From assembly GCF_019649055.1 (NCBI RefSeq), contig NW_026570244.1:496001-560000 (forward strand): a DNA stretch of 64,000 nt, in the 5' to 3' direction. The stretch's first letter is position 1; the number at the start of each line of letters is the position of its first letter. The notes under the pieces were generated by a model, which saw only the letters and a program-made list of their open reading frames with translations, made no database searches and was not told where the DNA came from. The DNA is from Paramacrobiotus metropolitanus. Taxonomy: Eukaryota; Tardigrada; Eutardigrada; Parachela; Macrobiotidae. Positions 10,778 to 22,850 of the stretch are shown here, piece by piece. The translations under genes and the position numbers were made by a program.

Positions 10778-11293
10778 CTGCATTTACAATATTATTAAAT
10801 TAAATAATAATTCACAAACTTCATCTTTTATAAAAATTTTGCTTGATCATTAGGTTACCTTTGTAATATTTTGTGTGCCATCGAGTCTTAAAAGACCCGA
10901 GCCCACACCCAGTAATAAATTTTCCTAACAATCGCTTTGGCTTTCTCTCATGGCCTTTCTCTTCCGCTTTTTGCATTTCGTTACAAAAGCTTACAAACTT
11001 CATTCGCACGTCTTCTGCATAATTGCTCACGTCCAACTCACCATCAGTCAGATGGAACAAAACTGTAATAAAGTAAAGCATCACTAATCCACAGCCATAC
11101 TCCATGCATACTAATATACTTTGAACATCCACCTTCACCATCTGTTCCATTCTCAACCACTTTCCCATTTTTGGGTTGCTCAATACATTATCACCAAATA
11201 ATACTTTCACAAATTTCACCCACTCATCTTTATGGCAAAGCCCAGAAGAACAGAAATTATGACACCCTAGAACACCAAAAAACCGCATATTAA

Positions 11294-11838
11294 CGGAAGT
11301 GGCCCGGTACATAGTACCAAATTCGTTTACATAAACGAAAACCGTCACTTTCGCGCACTGCCAAACACATTTTGTTTCAGTTCATCACATCCTGTAACCA
11401 CATAATTTGTATACACTGCCGTGAATACCATTCTAGCGCGCAACATCCGGTTCGGAATATTTGGTACTAGCAAACTCCAAGAACTATAATCAGACTCGAT
11501 CAGGTGCAGCTAAAGTATCATTATGGACAGATCTGCTTCAAAATTATGCAAATAAATGCACATAACAACGAAGAACGTTATACACCGATCCACATTGTTC
11601 AATCAAACCGATTTGAAGAAAATCAAAGAAATCGGGATCGTTTTAAGAACGATCATCATCGCCATTTTTATTTATGTGCAAAACTTGAAGAAGATCGATC
11701 CATAATGAGACTTTTAGTACACTACACTGATACAGATTGTGATAAAACAACAACAAAAAGGGATTTCCGAGTGCGTAAAAGCGAAAATTTTTGTGCACGT
11801 ACTCGAATTTTCTACCATGAACCAAACAACTTCCTTAA
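11294..11838. mobile_element. TTAA-flanked foldback miniature transposon, copy 1
   Basis: TTAA stands at both ends (11290-11293 and 11835-11838) and the ends form an imperfect inverted repeat starting GGAAGT. The arms share phrases such as TTCGCGCAC near each end and the element holds CGCGCAACATCCGGTTCGG. TTAA target duplications are typical of piggyBac-type elements. It has no transposase and interrupts the Ulp1-like gene. Related copies lie at about 16285-16925 and 40340-41090. Confidence 0.7.
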
Positions 11839-12448
11839 AACCATCAATATATAACACAAAATAACAATTCGAATTACCCTTACCCTTTTCCCCCACAATA
11901 ACCAAACTCCCATGTGAACCAAATTGAGTCTTTGTGTAAAACGGCACCAACACACATTCCGCATCACGGATCCACTGAGATGCCTCCAAATCACCCAAAC
12001 CCGGCACACCAATAATTTCACCAAATTGACCTTTAGCATCACCAAACGTTGTCACCCATCTTAGCGATTCTACTCCAAAATAAACGACTCTTTTCTCCAG
12101 TCCTGCTCCTCTCAAAAAACTTCTGACCATATGATCAAAAAAACTGATCGGTTCCGGCATCACCGGCTTGAAGCAATTAAGCAACTTTCTGAAAAAGTTG
12201 AATTCTTCCCGTTTCTCCGCGATATTTTCACCACGTACGGATAACCCTTGCTCAATTTTTCCTCGAATTCCGGGACATAGAGTATCATATTTAGCATCGA
12301 ACAAATGCCTAAACAATTTCTCACTGTCTTTAAATCGCTCCTTGCACTGATAACCTTTGCTCCCTTCTCCTAACCAATTTGCGCTGCATAAAAACTCTTT
12401 TTTCACTCTGCATCTCGTGCTTCTTCTGCACTCAACTTCCCCCGACAT

Positions 12449-12896
12449 ACTAAAATACTGACCTTTCTAACTTATCTTTAACAAAATGCTAGACAGGTAC
12501 ACAAATATACCACTGCAAACCATTACACTGATTACAGTAATCATTTTCTAATTAAAATTGACAGTCAACCTTTACACCACCTCAATCCCGCAACCGTCTC
12601 TTTTATTTAGGTACTTATATCCTTATGTATCCGCATCCATTCTTTCGTTACTCGGCAACATAATGGAAGTGCATAAATTTTCGAACTACCTTCTCCCTAT
12701 AACCCTTACCACACACAGTATTACCACGTCAACTTTATTCTCACATCTCTCCTTCACTTCCACAGTTCGGCAAGATGGGGCGAGCGAAGCGAGCCCCCGT
12801 CTTGTAATGGTATACCGGTCATTTACTTTGATCCCACGACAATGCGACCTAAGAATGAAAATCACTGGACTGGTTATGGCACACTGTTAAATAATC
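12449..12896. other. Upstream flank, nothing recognised
   Basis: This lies 5' of the Ulp1-like gene and should hold its promoter; I see no clear motif. A palindromic GGGGCGAGCGAAGCGAGCCCC lies near 12777. Confidence 0.4.
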
Positions 12897-14010
12897 ATGT
12901 CAGTCGCAGTTTAGACAGAATGTTACTGCACTGAAAATAAATGTGGATAAATTAGTGCGTAAGGAAAGACTCCAAACGTGCAAAGCGCAAACGCAGTTTC
13001 CGCGAATGGATTACGAATTGGTGACATGTCCCTGGCCATCACTCTCCAATTATTTATCATGCTTATACGATTTTGAATGCGCATGGTGCGCGCCTTATTT
13101 TGGTTAAAAGTTTGCAGTCATCGGGATTTTACCTTAGCAGTCTTAGGAAAGCTCAGCATTTTACTAGTCAGACTCACACTCAGCGCCTCAGCGCGGGCCC
13201 CTTATTTTGAATGCATTATTTTGAATGCGCCTTATTTTGTTCAGTGCAGTGTTAAGTCGGATTTACGGTACATTGCTCCACCTTGTCTTGCAATAAACTT
13301 CCTGTCGACGATCAATCAGAGAGGCACGGAGTGGGCAAATCATTGTCATCTGGAACGGTTTTCCTTGGACCGCATTGTGTTTTTGTCCACCTGATTCGAC
13401 GCCGTCTCCGGATGGTGGGAAGAGTCGACACTCTGCGAAAAACGAAATATGGCCGCAATCAAGTAAATAGAAATATTGCCTAATGGTATTCACTTATTGC
13501 AAAAATAACGGGAATTGTTCGTCAAATTTTCAGCTGCCGCGTTAAATAGGCGGCTAAAGTAAAAGCTGAGTGGGCGGAATGTTGTTTCAGATAAGTTAGT
13601 CAGATTGCCGATTCAGCAACCAGCCTACGCACCGTACCCAGTTTTCCTGCTATCTCGCCAGACGGTAAAGCATGGGCATTACGCTGAAATACAATATATG
13701 GTACCCGTTTCAAGTGGCGTGATTCATATGTTTTCGAATTTCGCTCAGACCTTGCAGTTTGCGAGTCCGGTTGTGTGCAATGTGGCATTTTGGAAGGTGT
13801 GCCTTTTTCTTAATATAAGTATGTACATCGTCGTTAACATATTTGACTGCGACGACTGAAATTGCTACTACGCCCGCTTTTTTTTAGAAACTGCAGATTT
13901 TCTGGTGGCAGCTTCTGTGGCTTGCAATATGCATTAGATACAGCCACGATTGCATGGACAAAATTAATGGTATTCCGTTACTTACTCCGTTGTTTCTGAC
14001 AAACCTATCA
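12897..14010 (+). repeat. Diverged segmental duplication, copy A
   Basis: Long stretches match 22850-23880 in the same orientation, for example CAGTCGCAGTTTAGA at the start, GGAATTGTTCGTCAAA near 13510, CCGATTCAGCAACCAGCC near 13608 and CTTACTCCGTTGTTTCT near 13980. Copy A has an extra ~400 bp (13015-13410) with repeated CTTATTTTGAATGC. No intact gene is seen. A short frame near the 3' end (CRFSG...ALDT) is shared by both copies. Confidence 0.7.
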
Positions 14011-14036
14011 ACGAACCGGCCCAACGCCAAATTTGA

Positions 14037-14156
14037 ACTATGTTACTACGGTATTACGAGTGTTGCAAGACGACGGTCGTTCGAGGAAAATACGACCATG
14101 GTTTTCTTCGTTGTAGCGACACTCGGGGATTCTTCGTTAATACCGTAGTAACATGG
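14037..14156. mobile_element. Short foldback MITE (~120 bp)
   Basis: Inverted ends ATGTTACTACGGTATTA (14039) and TAATACCGTAGTAACAT (to 14154) enclose a further pair AGTGT/ACACT and TCGTT/CTTCGTTG, so the whole folds back. Scattered ACCGTAGTA-like half copies follow up to about 14330, probably remnants of the same family. Confidence 0.6.
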
Positions 14157-16080
14157 TTAAGTCAACCGTAGTAAAACCGTCGTAATTGAAACAGTAGTCG
14201 GCGGTATGTAACTACCGTAGAAATACGGTGGAGAAGCAAACACATTCTACGGTGGGAATACAGTCGTCCGTACTATGGGATATCTATTTTGTATTTCTGT
14301 GGGCGGAAACCATCGTAACACGGTAGTATTTTTATTTCAACTGGAACTTTAGCGTTTACTAAGATCACCAAGAAAAGGCTAGCAAATTAATGATAAAAAT
14401 ACAAAGTAAAATAAAAGTCCATACATCAGATCTCTGAGTCTGCTCACTGTCAGTGATGTAAAACAGTAAACCAGGAAAACGGAAATGATTTTAGAACTCT
14501 GAGTGCAAACAAAAACAGGAATATTTTTTATGGAATCCTTAAACTGCTCCGGGTCAGTGGAATATTTCCGATAAAAGCGAGACTGACAGTTTGCGACGCT
14601 TTATCCGAGTTTTTGCGTGGCGCATTTCTGCAAAATAATAAAAATAATGATCAATTAAAATTATCACTGAATACAGGGTATCGAAGAGACAGTAGTGTAA
14701 TAATGGAAACCGACTAAATTAAGCAAATGATAGCGTGCGGTAAGGTAAGTGATTTTTCTCAATATGAATAAATTATGTAAGTAATATTGCAGAAGCAAGG
14801 TATTTTGCGTGTTGATTTAGTACAAGTAATGCGCGCGTATATTTTGTGTCTACATAGCGAACATGGGCAGATAAGTCATTAAAATTATTACCAATTGCAG
14901 TGACAGAACGTGGCAGCCTTCACGCGATGGCGATGTATGGTGGCGCCGCCAATGTGTAGTCGCTGGGATGCGTTCAGGGTATCTGCAACAACAGCGGTTT
15001 GGGAGAGAACTAAGGTCTTAGAATATTGCCAATAGCAATTTTTCGACCAGACGAAAAATATTGCACCCATCCTAGTATTTTACTTCCATAATACGTATTA
15101 GAATATTTTACTTGCATGATACATAGAAGAAAATGATATTCACTCGCTTTTGAATATTACTGTATATGAGTCACAGTCACACTTTTATATTCGTAGCATA
15201 AAAAATCATTAAAGGAAATCGTAATTGACTTAATCTTAATCTTTCCTGTTGCAAACTTCTGGCCGAGGACTGTTGAAGGTTTTAAACGTTTCCAAATTCT
15301 CTACAAAATGCATATCGATTCAAAACCTTGCAGCCTGCACTCAGTGACTGCAGTCCATGCAGTTCTCCAGAAAACTTTTCGATTTTTTAATCCTATTCTG
15401 CAATAACGCGATAATTATTCATTCTCACAATCTCACAGACTCATTTCTGCAGAAACATGCATTATATTCTGCAGCATTTTAAAGTATTTGAGAAGCTTCG
15501 GTAAACAATACAATGTTTGAGATACTTCGAAAAGATAACCTTACCCTTATAGTTCTTAGTAGTTCTTACCTCCGCCGCATCCGCCGTCCGCGGAATATTT
15601 TTGGACATCAGTCCAGCCTGGATAAGCTGTATGGGTCTTTTGAAGCATTACGAGCTATTCCTAACTTTTTCAGGCCAAGTTCGAAAAAGAATAGTTACAG
15701 TTTTAATAGAATTTAAGCAAATGCGCTTCTAAAATAGTGGTTTTAGGTTTACATTTCAACACATGCGGCTCAAATGTTAGTACAGTTCGGTTTGCTCTGA
15801 TTCGGTAACGTGGCCGAGAGAAAAAAGCAATGTCTACCGCCACAAGGTGATAACTACGTCTTTACCACCAACAAGATTAGTCAGGTAACTACCGGCTCGG
15901 CCAAGCCGCGAAGGTAACGAAAAAAATGAATTTTTTGGAACAAAACCCTCCAAAATATTTCAGTTTCGGACATTTGTACAAACGCTCTAAAGTGAAGAAA
16001 TTTTTTGGGCTAGCTCCAAGAAACCTTAACCATAATAACGAAAAAAAAGTAAATTTTAATCGAGCGGCGCGCCAGAAGGC
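14157..16080. other. AT-rich intergenic stretch
   Basis: No gene or RNA recognised. Degenerate TACGGTAGT pieces of the preceding MITE family occur in the first 170 bp; the rest shows no structure I can support. Confidence 0.4.
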
Positions 16081-16930
16081 TTCGTAAATTAAAGAGTATT
16101 CGTAGTGTGTCGGTACCTGGTACCAAGTAACAACAGATAACTCCCGAACCGGATGTTGCGCGCGCAGTTAGATCTTCGTTCAACTCATACTAACTTCTAA
16201 GTGGATGTTGCGCGCACGCATGGCGTATATATGTATACAAATCATCTGGCTACAGAATGCCGTAAATTTAAAGTGTTTAAGGGAAGTGTCCCGGTACATG
16301 GTACCGAGTTGGTGTACATCAACAAAGTCTTTCAATTTCGCGCACTTCTAAACCTTTTTTCTCTTGTTTATGATATTCTCTAGCCAGATGATTTGTGAAC
16401 ACTGGCGTAAAAACCGTTTGGGCGCGCAACATCCGGTTCGGGAGATATGGCTGTTAGAAAATCCCAAAAAGTTTAAATGCATTCAGGTGTACCAAAAGTC
16501 TCATCATATACCGCTCTCCTTCAGATTTTGCACGTAAATGCACATAAGCTCGAACAAGGTTTTTACACCGATCCACTGTTCTAGAATTTTTCAAATTTTG
16601 AAATTTATTTTAAAATCCGAAAAAAAACATGAAAGTTTGGATCGGTGTAAAACGATCCTCATGGCCACGTGCATTTACGTGCAAAACTTGAAAGAGATCG
16701 GTCCATCATGAGACTTTTGGTACATCTGAATGCATTTAAATTTTTTGGAATTTTCTAACGGCCATACCGACCGAACCGGATGTTGCGCGCACAAACGGTT
16801 TTCACGCCAGTAGATACAGATCATCTGGCTACAGAAGTGTCATAAACCGAAACAAAAAGCGTTTGGGAGTGCGCGAAAGTGAAAGTTTTCGTGCAACAAC
16901 ACGATTTTGGTATGCACAAAGTTGCTGACA
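16081..16930. mobile_element. TTAA-type foldback element, copy 2 with an extra partial arm
   Basis: The main copy begins at TTAA-GGGAAGTGTCCCGG (16286 on) and ends near 16925, with inverted arms that share CGCGCACTTC/GTGCGCGAAAG and ATCATCTGGCTACAGAA/TAGCCAGATGATTTGTG. The centre is an A/T-rich inverted stretch with GGATCGGTGTAAAA. A partial arm with CGAACCGGATGTTGCGCGC lies just upstream (16081-16285), suggesting nested or tandem insertion. No protein is encoded. Confidence 0.65.
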
Positions 16931-17916
16931 GGTGAGTGTATGTGTAAGGGTCACTGTTCAGGGCTACTGAGAGAACGGAATTTTCTACTGCACACGAGCG
17001 GAAGACAGTGCGTAATCGCGAAATTCATTGTCTAACAGCTTGGTTTTTGTGTGCGTCTTCCGTTCGTATGTATATGTAATAGCAGGTCCTGTAACTTCCG
17101 TTCACTCAACAGCCCTGGCCATGGATTCCTGAATTTGTGCACTGGTATGGACTTTGGGTTGAAGCGTTCTGAGAATCATATATCGGGCCGCAAAGCGCAG
17201 TAGATCAAATACTCGTAGTATGCGGTCAAATAATATCTCGTACTATCTGTTCGCTTTAATCTTTCTTCGCCTCGCCATGCTGCATCCTAATAAATCTTGG
17301 ACAATAATCTCGGATCGTAAAATAATTATTTTCAGGGAACTTGACTGTAGGTCAAAATACAGTCGGAGGCGCAGCCGAAGATGACTCTTGTAAATGAAAT
17401 ATTGAAAACCGGGTTTTCCGTATAATTACTGTACAACTTTGGTAGGGACTATTTCAAAGCAGCAATTTTGTTTTCTTGCAGATGGATGCACCCAAGGCCA
17501 ATGAGAAAGCTCAGCAGGGCTCGTGTGTGACGGTGTACCATGACCGCATCATTCGATCATCAATGTTATAAGCCGTTGTACAGTTCGTCTTACACTTATG
17601 TCATTAATTGCATTGTTGTGCTTATTGCCAAGCACACTACTAAATAATAATAATTATAATCCATACCACAGCATCCATTGGTTTTCGTTACCTTACCAAC
17701 CGGTTATCACGCTTTTATTGAATTAATTAGCTTCGATTTTGATACGTAAATCGCCTCAATAAAAAATACGAAACATTTTCCGCGTAAAGTACGTACTAGG
17801 CAGTTTTTGCTGCCTCCACAGATTTTTTTGCAGCACTTCCCGTACGTTTATTGTGGGGAATCGAGCGATTTTGGTGTGATTTTTCATCAGGATATTTGGC
17901 TCTCCTCAAATGAAAA
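16931..17916. other. Upstream region of Ig-like gene 1
   Basis: No coding signal. An inverted pair flanks about 150 bp near 16970-17110: GCACACGAGCGGAAGACAGTG... and ...TGTGCGTCTTCCGTTCG. The promoter of the Ig gene should be near 17800-17900 but no TATA-like element is convincing. Confidence 0.35.
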
Positions 17917-19664
17917 ATGATGAAAAAATCGGTGGCAGTGGATATTTTTTGTGGGCTGCTAGTTCTGATTGCTGTGTGTAATCTGCAGTTTTTGGATGCA
18001 TGCGCAACCCACTCGGCGAGGCAACCTACCCGAACGGATGCAGCACTAGTACTGCAAAGGGCGAAGGCCGACCTCAGAGCCATATTCGAAGAATGCTGGA
18101 ACTATACCGGTAGGTCAGCGTGTGTACAGTAATTACGGGTGATTGTTGTCTTATTGTTGGAACACAGTGCACAGGCTAATTTAATGTAGAATTACGGATA
18201 CCGCAGTATGGTATCTTAGCAAGGAATTAACTATATAAGCAGACCGTAATACCAGCTTCCTCAGACGGGCGCCCATCATGGAGATCGAACGGTTATAAAA
18301 AAATTAAGAGGCATTTTAAATTTTTTTGCAATGTACCTTATACCATAGAACTTCAATGGTATTTAAGGTAAAGAGCAGGTCCTAAATAGCTTCTATGATG
18401 GTGTTACATCGTTCGCAAACATCATTTGACGTGCAAATATTCTTCTATCCGTACAAACATTGTCTCCGAAAACTTAACACTGTACAATAGACGAAGTATA
18501 CGAAAAACATACAAAAACAAGAGACATAAAAAAACGGAATAACATAAGAACAAAATTAGAAGAATAAAAACTAAATAATATTAATAATAAGAATAAAAAC
18601 AGAAACAAGAAAATGAGAAGATGAGTACATAAAAAAAGAAGAAGAGATAAGAAAATGAGAGGCGACCGTAGGACGACCGGCTGATTTCTAATTATTTTTG
18701 TCAAGCGTGCATGAAAATAATATATCATTGTTATGTAAGGTATTGTTGAACTTGATATAAGTATGATTGGGACAGATACTTAAGGAGCAGAAAGCGCGAG
18801 TTGTTTGTCTCTTGCATAAACACCTGACTGCATGACGTTTATGAACGTTAAGGAAACGTATACTGCATTCATTGTGTGCCCGCAGCTTTTCGTCAGATCC
18901 ATCAGGCGGAAGTGTTGCACATGAACACGAATCCTGTTCGGCTGCCGGAGCTCTCCGCGCCCCCTCCCGATCCTAAAGGTAACGTGCACCGTCCTTTCTT
19001 GGACGAGACCATCAGCCTGGCGTGCGCGGCCGGTTCGAGTCAGCCGAATGATGTGGTGTGGAAACACGAAGGTCACCCGTTAGCCCTCAACCAGACGGCG
19101 GGAACCTTTCGCTACAGCCGCGCTCGTGACAATTCCCTCACTCTGCACAACGTCACCTACGCGGCGTGGGGCAAGTTCGAGTGTCTGCAGCGCTGTCAGA
19201 TGGAAGCGTGGTGCGTCCAGGCGGAGTACTGGGTCTTCCCCAAACCAGTGCCTAGAGTGCACGAGGTTTTCACGCAGCGCCTACTCCCGGTGGTTGTTCC
19301 GCGTTACACGCCCTTCTCGGTCACGTGTCAACTGGAGTTCCCTTGTAGTCCCGAACCAGCTCAGCACTTCGTCTGGCGTTATAGCGGGATCTATCTGTCC
19401 TGGCCGCCGGGTCACTACCTGCAGCAGACGGCCTGCATCGATCCAGACCGGCAGACGTTGATGATCCACACCAACTCCACCGAGATAACCGGCGCCGACG
19501 GTCGTCAGCACTGCGCCTCGACACTGACGCTGCACGTGCCCTGGCCGGAGCACAAATTAGGCAGCCAGGTGGAGTGCTGGGCGCGCTCCGACACCACCCA
19601 GCAGGAATGGTACGTCCTCGCCACTCCCGTTCAATTCAATGGAAGCCTGCCCTTCCCGGGATAA
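17917..19664 (+). CDS. Secreted two-Ig-like-domain protein, copy 1 (intact, two exons)
   Basis: Exon 1 (17917-18109) starts MMKKSV and encodes a hydrophobic signal peptide (FCGLLVLIAV) and a short helical segment ending CWNYTG. A phase-1 intron with GTAGGT donor and CCCGCAG acceptor (18110-18885) leads to exon 2 (18886-19664). The mature protein (323 residues before cleavage) has two Ig-like folds: Cys pair SLACAAG...GKFEC with VVWKH, and SVTCQL...VECWARS with FVWRY. Sequons NVT, NST and NGS suggest glycosylation; no membrane anchor is seen, so it is probably secreted. AATAAA at 19766 is a plausible poly(A) signal. Exon structure and phase match the copy at 59.2-60.3 kb, supporting the model. 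Partner and role are unknown. Confidence 0.8.
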
Positions 19665-21079
19665 ACGTGGTTGAACTTTCCTAATATTGTAATTGAATGC
19701 GGCTCGAATTAAGAAATTTGTTGTTGGTGCTCGTCTTGAGAACTCTTACCAATACGTGATCAAAAATAAATGTTGACTGTCGACTGCGAACATACAACGA
19801 TGCCAGCTTGCCTTACATTTTAGGCTACCCCAAGAAATATCGTGTAACATCAAACGCCATGCCGCTTAATTTTAAAACTCTTTAAATGGATCGCGTAATC
19901 GTTTGCCACACATCATGTCGACCATACTTTTAGTGTAGGTACCTGCCGTGTATCGACGAGTATTAGGTCACAGCCAATCGGATGACAAACTGGCTACGCA
20001 AAATAATTTATCATCAGTATTACGAATACGCCTACGCACTTGACCTACTGAAACAGACGGTACAACTTCACCTGGAAAATTCAAACTGAAAGTACAACTT
20101 GACATACTGAAACTTTGCGGCCCTTCCGCAATATTCTGTATGCACGTGACGGTTCCCGGGCAAGCTGCTGTAGTGTAGTATGACTGACCATTAGTCTAGT
20201 TGGTACTTGAAAATTCTTATGGCCCCACTTTTCTTGAAATGAAATTTAAAAGAAATTTTCTTACCAAGTGTCCACACTGGGCAGAATAATCCTATGTAAG
20301 CATGATCCCTGTCCCTTTGGAACCTTTCCTGGGAAGAGTCACAACTGCACAGACTGGCACAGCTAACTCAGACGAAGGAGTCTCTATGCGCAGATTCTCA
20401 CAGGAAACGGCGTTGGTCGGCGGCGGCTTCGACGCATTTTGCGGTAGAAGCCGCTATACTACTGTAGAAAACCTTCTTTCACGCCCAGCGCAGCAGCCGC
20501 TGCGGTTCGTCTTAAAAATTGGCGTAATAAAAACTTTTCCGTAGACACATAAGTAAACAGTAATTAGATTATCTGCTGTCTTAATGCTGATATCACAAGC
20601 CTGATGATAGGCCTCCGTTTACTGTCGGTTGGGTGCACGTCCCGGCGCCGCGCCACGACGCTAAACAGGCCGATGTTGGTGGACTAATTGTAGTCACAAA
20701 TACAGTTACAGTGTACCGTAACTAGAGATTCAACGGTTATTTGAGCGCTGGATATACAACTTAAAAAGCTGAGGATAGAAAGGCGCGATTACGCGCGGCG
20801 TTTGAGCGTAGCGTGTACGAAACGATTTTACTTATAATAGATACGTACGCGTACGCGTCTCCTGCAGTCTAAATGCAGTCCGGCTGCAGAGACAGCTTTT
20901 TTCGCTGGAAAAGCATCTCAGATGTTCGCGCACTGTTTTGTGCAATCTTGGCTAAACTTTGTTCTTCCTTACCTTCCGTCATTTTATTTCGTAACAGAAA
21001 CGTTGCTACATGAAACGTTTTTATCATTAATATTTTAAAGCACGGGTTGTTAAGTGGCCAAGTGCTGACAATTACCGGC
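19665..21079. other. Intergenic, downstream of Ig copy 1
   Basis: After the poly(A) signal no gene is recognised. Several short open frames are not supported by codon pattern or neighbours. Confidence 0.4.
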
Positions 21080-21405
21080 TGAGGCAGTCAGATTTGGGGT
21101 CCACGTATCTCCCATACGCCACAAGCACGGCCACCAATCAGACGTCGTCGGACTTATGGCCAGGGTCATGTCGAAGGTGTTCTCGAAGGCGGTGGCCTTG
21201 GGAATAATCATGCTGGAGACGGTGTGGAAGGCGTGCGTCAGCGTTCCCGCGCAACGGAAGCAACTTCCCCGACAGGAACATCTCGCGCGGATACGACAGG
21301 TAGTCCGTGCCGTTTAAACCGCTGGTCAACTGCCGGTCCTCGCGCAAACTGGCCACCAACGCCAGCGCCACAATCACCTTCGTCTTAACACGGAGCAGTA
21401 TTCAT
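21080..21405 (-). pseudogene. Fragment of an unrecognised receptor-like gene
   Basis: On the minus strand GC-rich text reads VIVALALVASLRED, then LNGTDYLSYPREMFLSGKLL, then, after a frameshift near 21250, MIIPKATAFENTF and SDWWPCLWRMGDTWTPN. The codon-like composition differs from the AT-rich surroundings, so this is probably an exon remnant. It may belong to the same gene family as the fragments at 44.2 and 53.7 kb, which also lie beside Ig-family copies, but I see no direct sequence overlap. I do not recognise the domain. Confidence 0.4.
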
Positions 21406-21948
21406 CCGTGTTGATTTACTTTGATTTCCTTACAATGGTCCCAGTTAAACTGTGCATCGGTAACTCGGTAACCCATGCTTACGTGCTATATTCGTTGTGG
21501 TAAGTGGTCCGGGTAAGAGCCATGATACGGCGCTTTTTGCACTTTCTGCAAATTAACCCGCTTTGCCAAGAAAATGCACAGGATTGCTGGTGAGTCTACC
21601 TGGCTGGATTTTGCCTAGCCATGCTTTACTGTCGGATTATCTATCGCCGGCTAGTGATGATTACTGCATAATTAATCAATTAGTAACGTGACTGTGTAGT
21701 TCTCAGTCTCAAAAGGGTGCATGTAACGAATGATGTTCGCTTACTGGAACAGGCTTACAATAAAAATCTTCGAAGATGAACCTTGGACAGGTATATCATT
21801 GCATTACATTTGCATAGGTAACGGAAAATTATGATCGAACCTTTATCCCGTATGCAGGCTGTTGCCGGCTAGGGCCTGTCAGCAGCAAATCAAAGTTTGT
21901 GGAAAACCAGCGTGCTGTATAAATTATTTAGCACGAAACGAAGTTAAT

Positions 21949-22015
21949 TGCTGCCGCTATTTCGAACGATTACGATTATACAGTATAATCGTAATCGTTC
22001 GAAATATCGGCTGCC
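21949..22015. repeat. Long hairpin, 22-bp perfect arms
   Basis: Arms ATTTCGAACGATTACGATTATA and its complement are separated by only CAG (21981-21983), and pairing continues imperfectly for about 10 more bases (GCTGCCGCT/ATCGGCTGC). Confidence 0.85.
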
Positions 22016-22628
22016 ACCAGCTTATTCTTCTCGTCCGATTCGGTTTTACGAATGCCCGTCAATGCAACGGGATCCGATAGGCTCCGCTCTCTGAAAGATT
22101 GAATAAACGGTTAAATTAATGGCTTTTTAAGGGTTTAATTTAAATTACGGTGTAGCGTGGCATGGCTTGCAAGCTGCAACTACTGTTACCTGCCTTGGCT
22201 AGTGTCTGTTAAACAAATTTTGATATCACTAAATCGGAGTGCCTTAACTTTTACAAGAACCACAACGGACGCAGACACCACATTTCGCTTTTATCCATGG
22301 CACAACGAGGTCGTGCAGACTGCTTGCGAGATAATATATCGCATTCACGTCAAATAGAACTCGCATAATCGTTGCTTAGCGCATTTTCAGTAGACCGTGT
22401 TATATGACCGGGGGGAACCGGGTGGGCCAAAACGGCTTAAAGACGCTATCCTTCTGCCGAAATGCTCCTGTCTTTTCACATTATAGAATATAGCAAAGAC
22501 ACAAACATTCCGGCAGAAGTTAGTGCTAACCCGACAATACCACGGCGAACAAATGTATACTTTATAAATGATCCGATTGGGTATTCTGCGCCGCCAGCAT
22601 AGGCACTGCTAGCCGGTTGAAAATTTTC

Positions 22629-22698
22629 TGAACATCACACATAATGAGATGGTCGAACGGCGAACCGTTCTATTATCTCATTGTGCGTGATGTTCAGC
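22629..22698. repeat. Imperfect hairpin, ~30-bp arms
   Basis: CTGAACATCACACATAATGAGAT and ATCTCATTGTGCGTGATGTTCAG pair with few mismatches around GAACGGCGAACCGTTC. Confidence 0.8.
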
Positions 22699-22850
22699 TC
22701 CGCGGATAGAATTGCCCGAATTTCGATTTTGCTGTCTCCGAAGAGCCGGTTCTTTTGAGTGGAACCGTTTTCCACTGCTCAACGATTAGTAAATAGGCCA
22801 ACTAGAAGATCAAGGTGGATAAGAAGTGCAAGATCGGCTGTCAAGTAAAT

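Larger units (their letters stand above)
10566..12448 (-). pseudogene. Ulp1-like protease with chromo-shadow-like C-terminus, split by a transposon
   Basis: The gene starts at ATG 12448. The first part carries GSHGSLVIV (His of a Ulp1/C48-type cysteine protease) and YIDGF (Asp). The chain is interrupted by a 545-bp miniature transposon (11294-11838) flanked by TTAA; without it the frame is continuous. The part at 10859-11289 carries EYGCGLVMLYF, resembling the catalytic Cys block DCGxxVL. An 81-bp GT-AG intron (10858-10778) joins it in frame to the last exon, which contains PERII, RFFFVK and a C-x-P-x8-F block like the chromo shadow domain of HP1 proteins. The uninterrupted gene would encode about 418 residues. 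As read, the insertion gives an early stop. SUMO-protease-like function is inferred; the Gln of the active site is uncertain. A mobile-element origin is possible. Confidence 0.6.

Noticed and set aside
18474-18728. Hydrophobic 84-residue minus-strand frame
   Set aside because: It is the complement of an A-rich low-complexity tract within the Ig gene intron.
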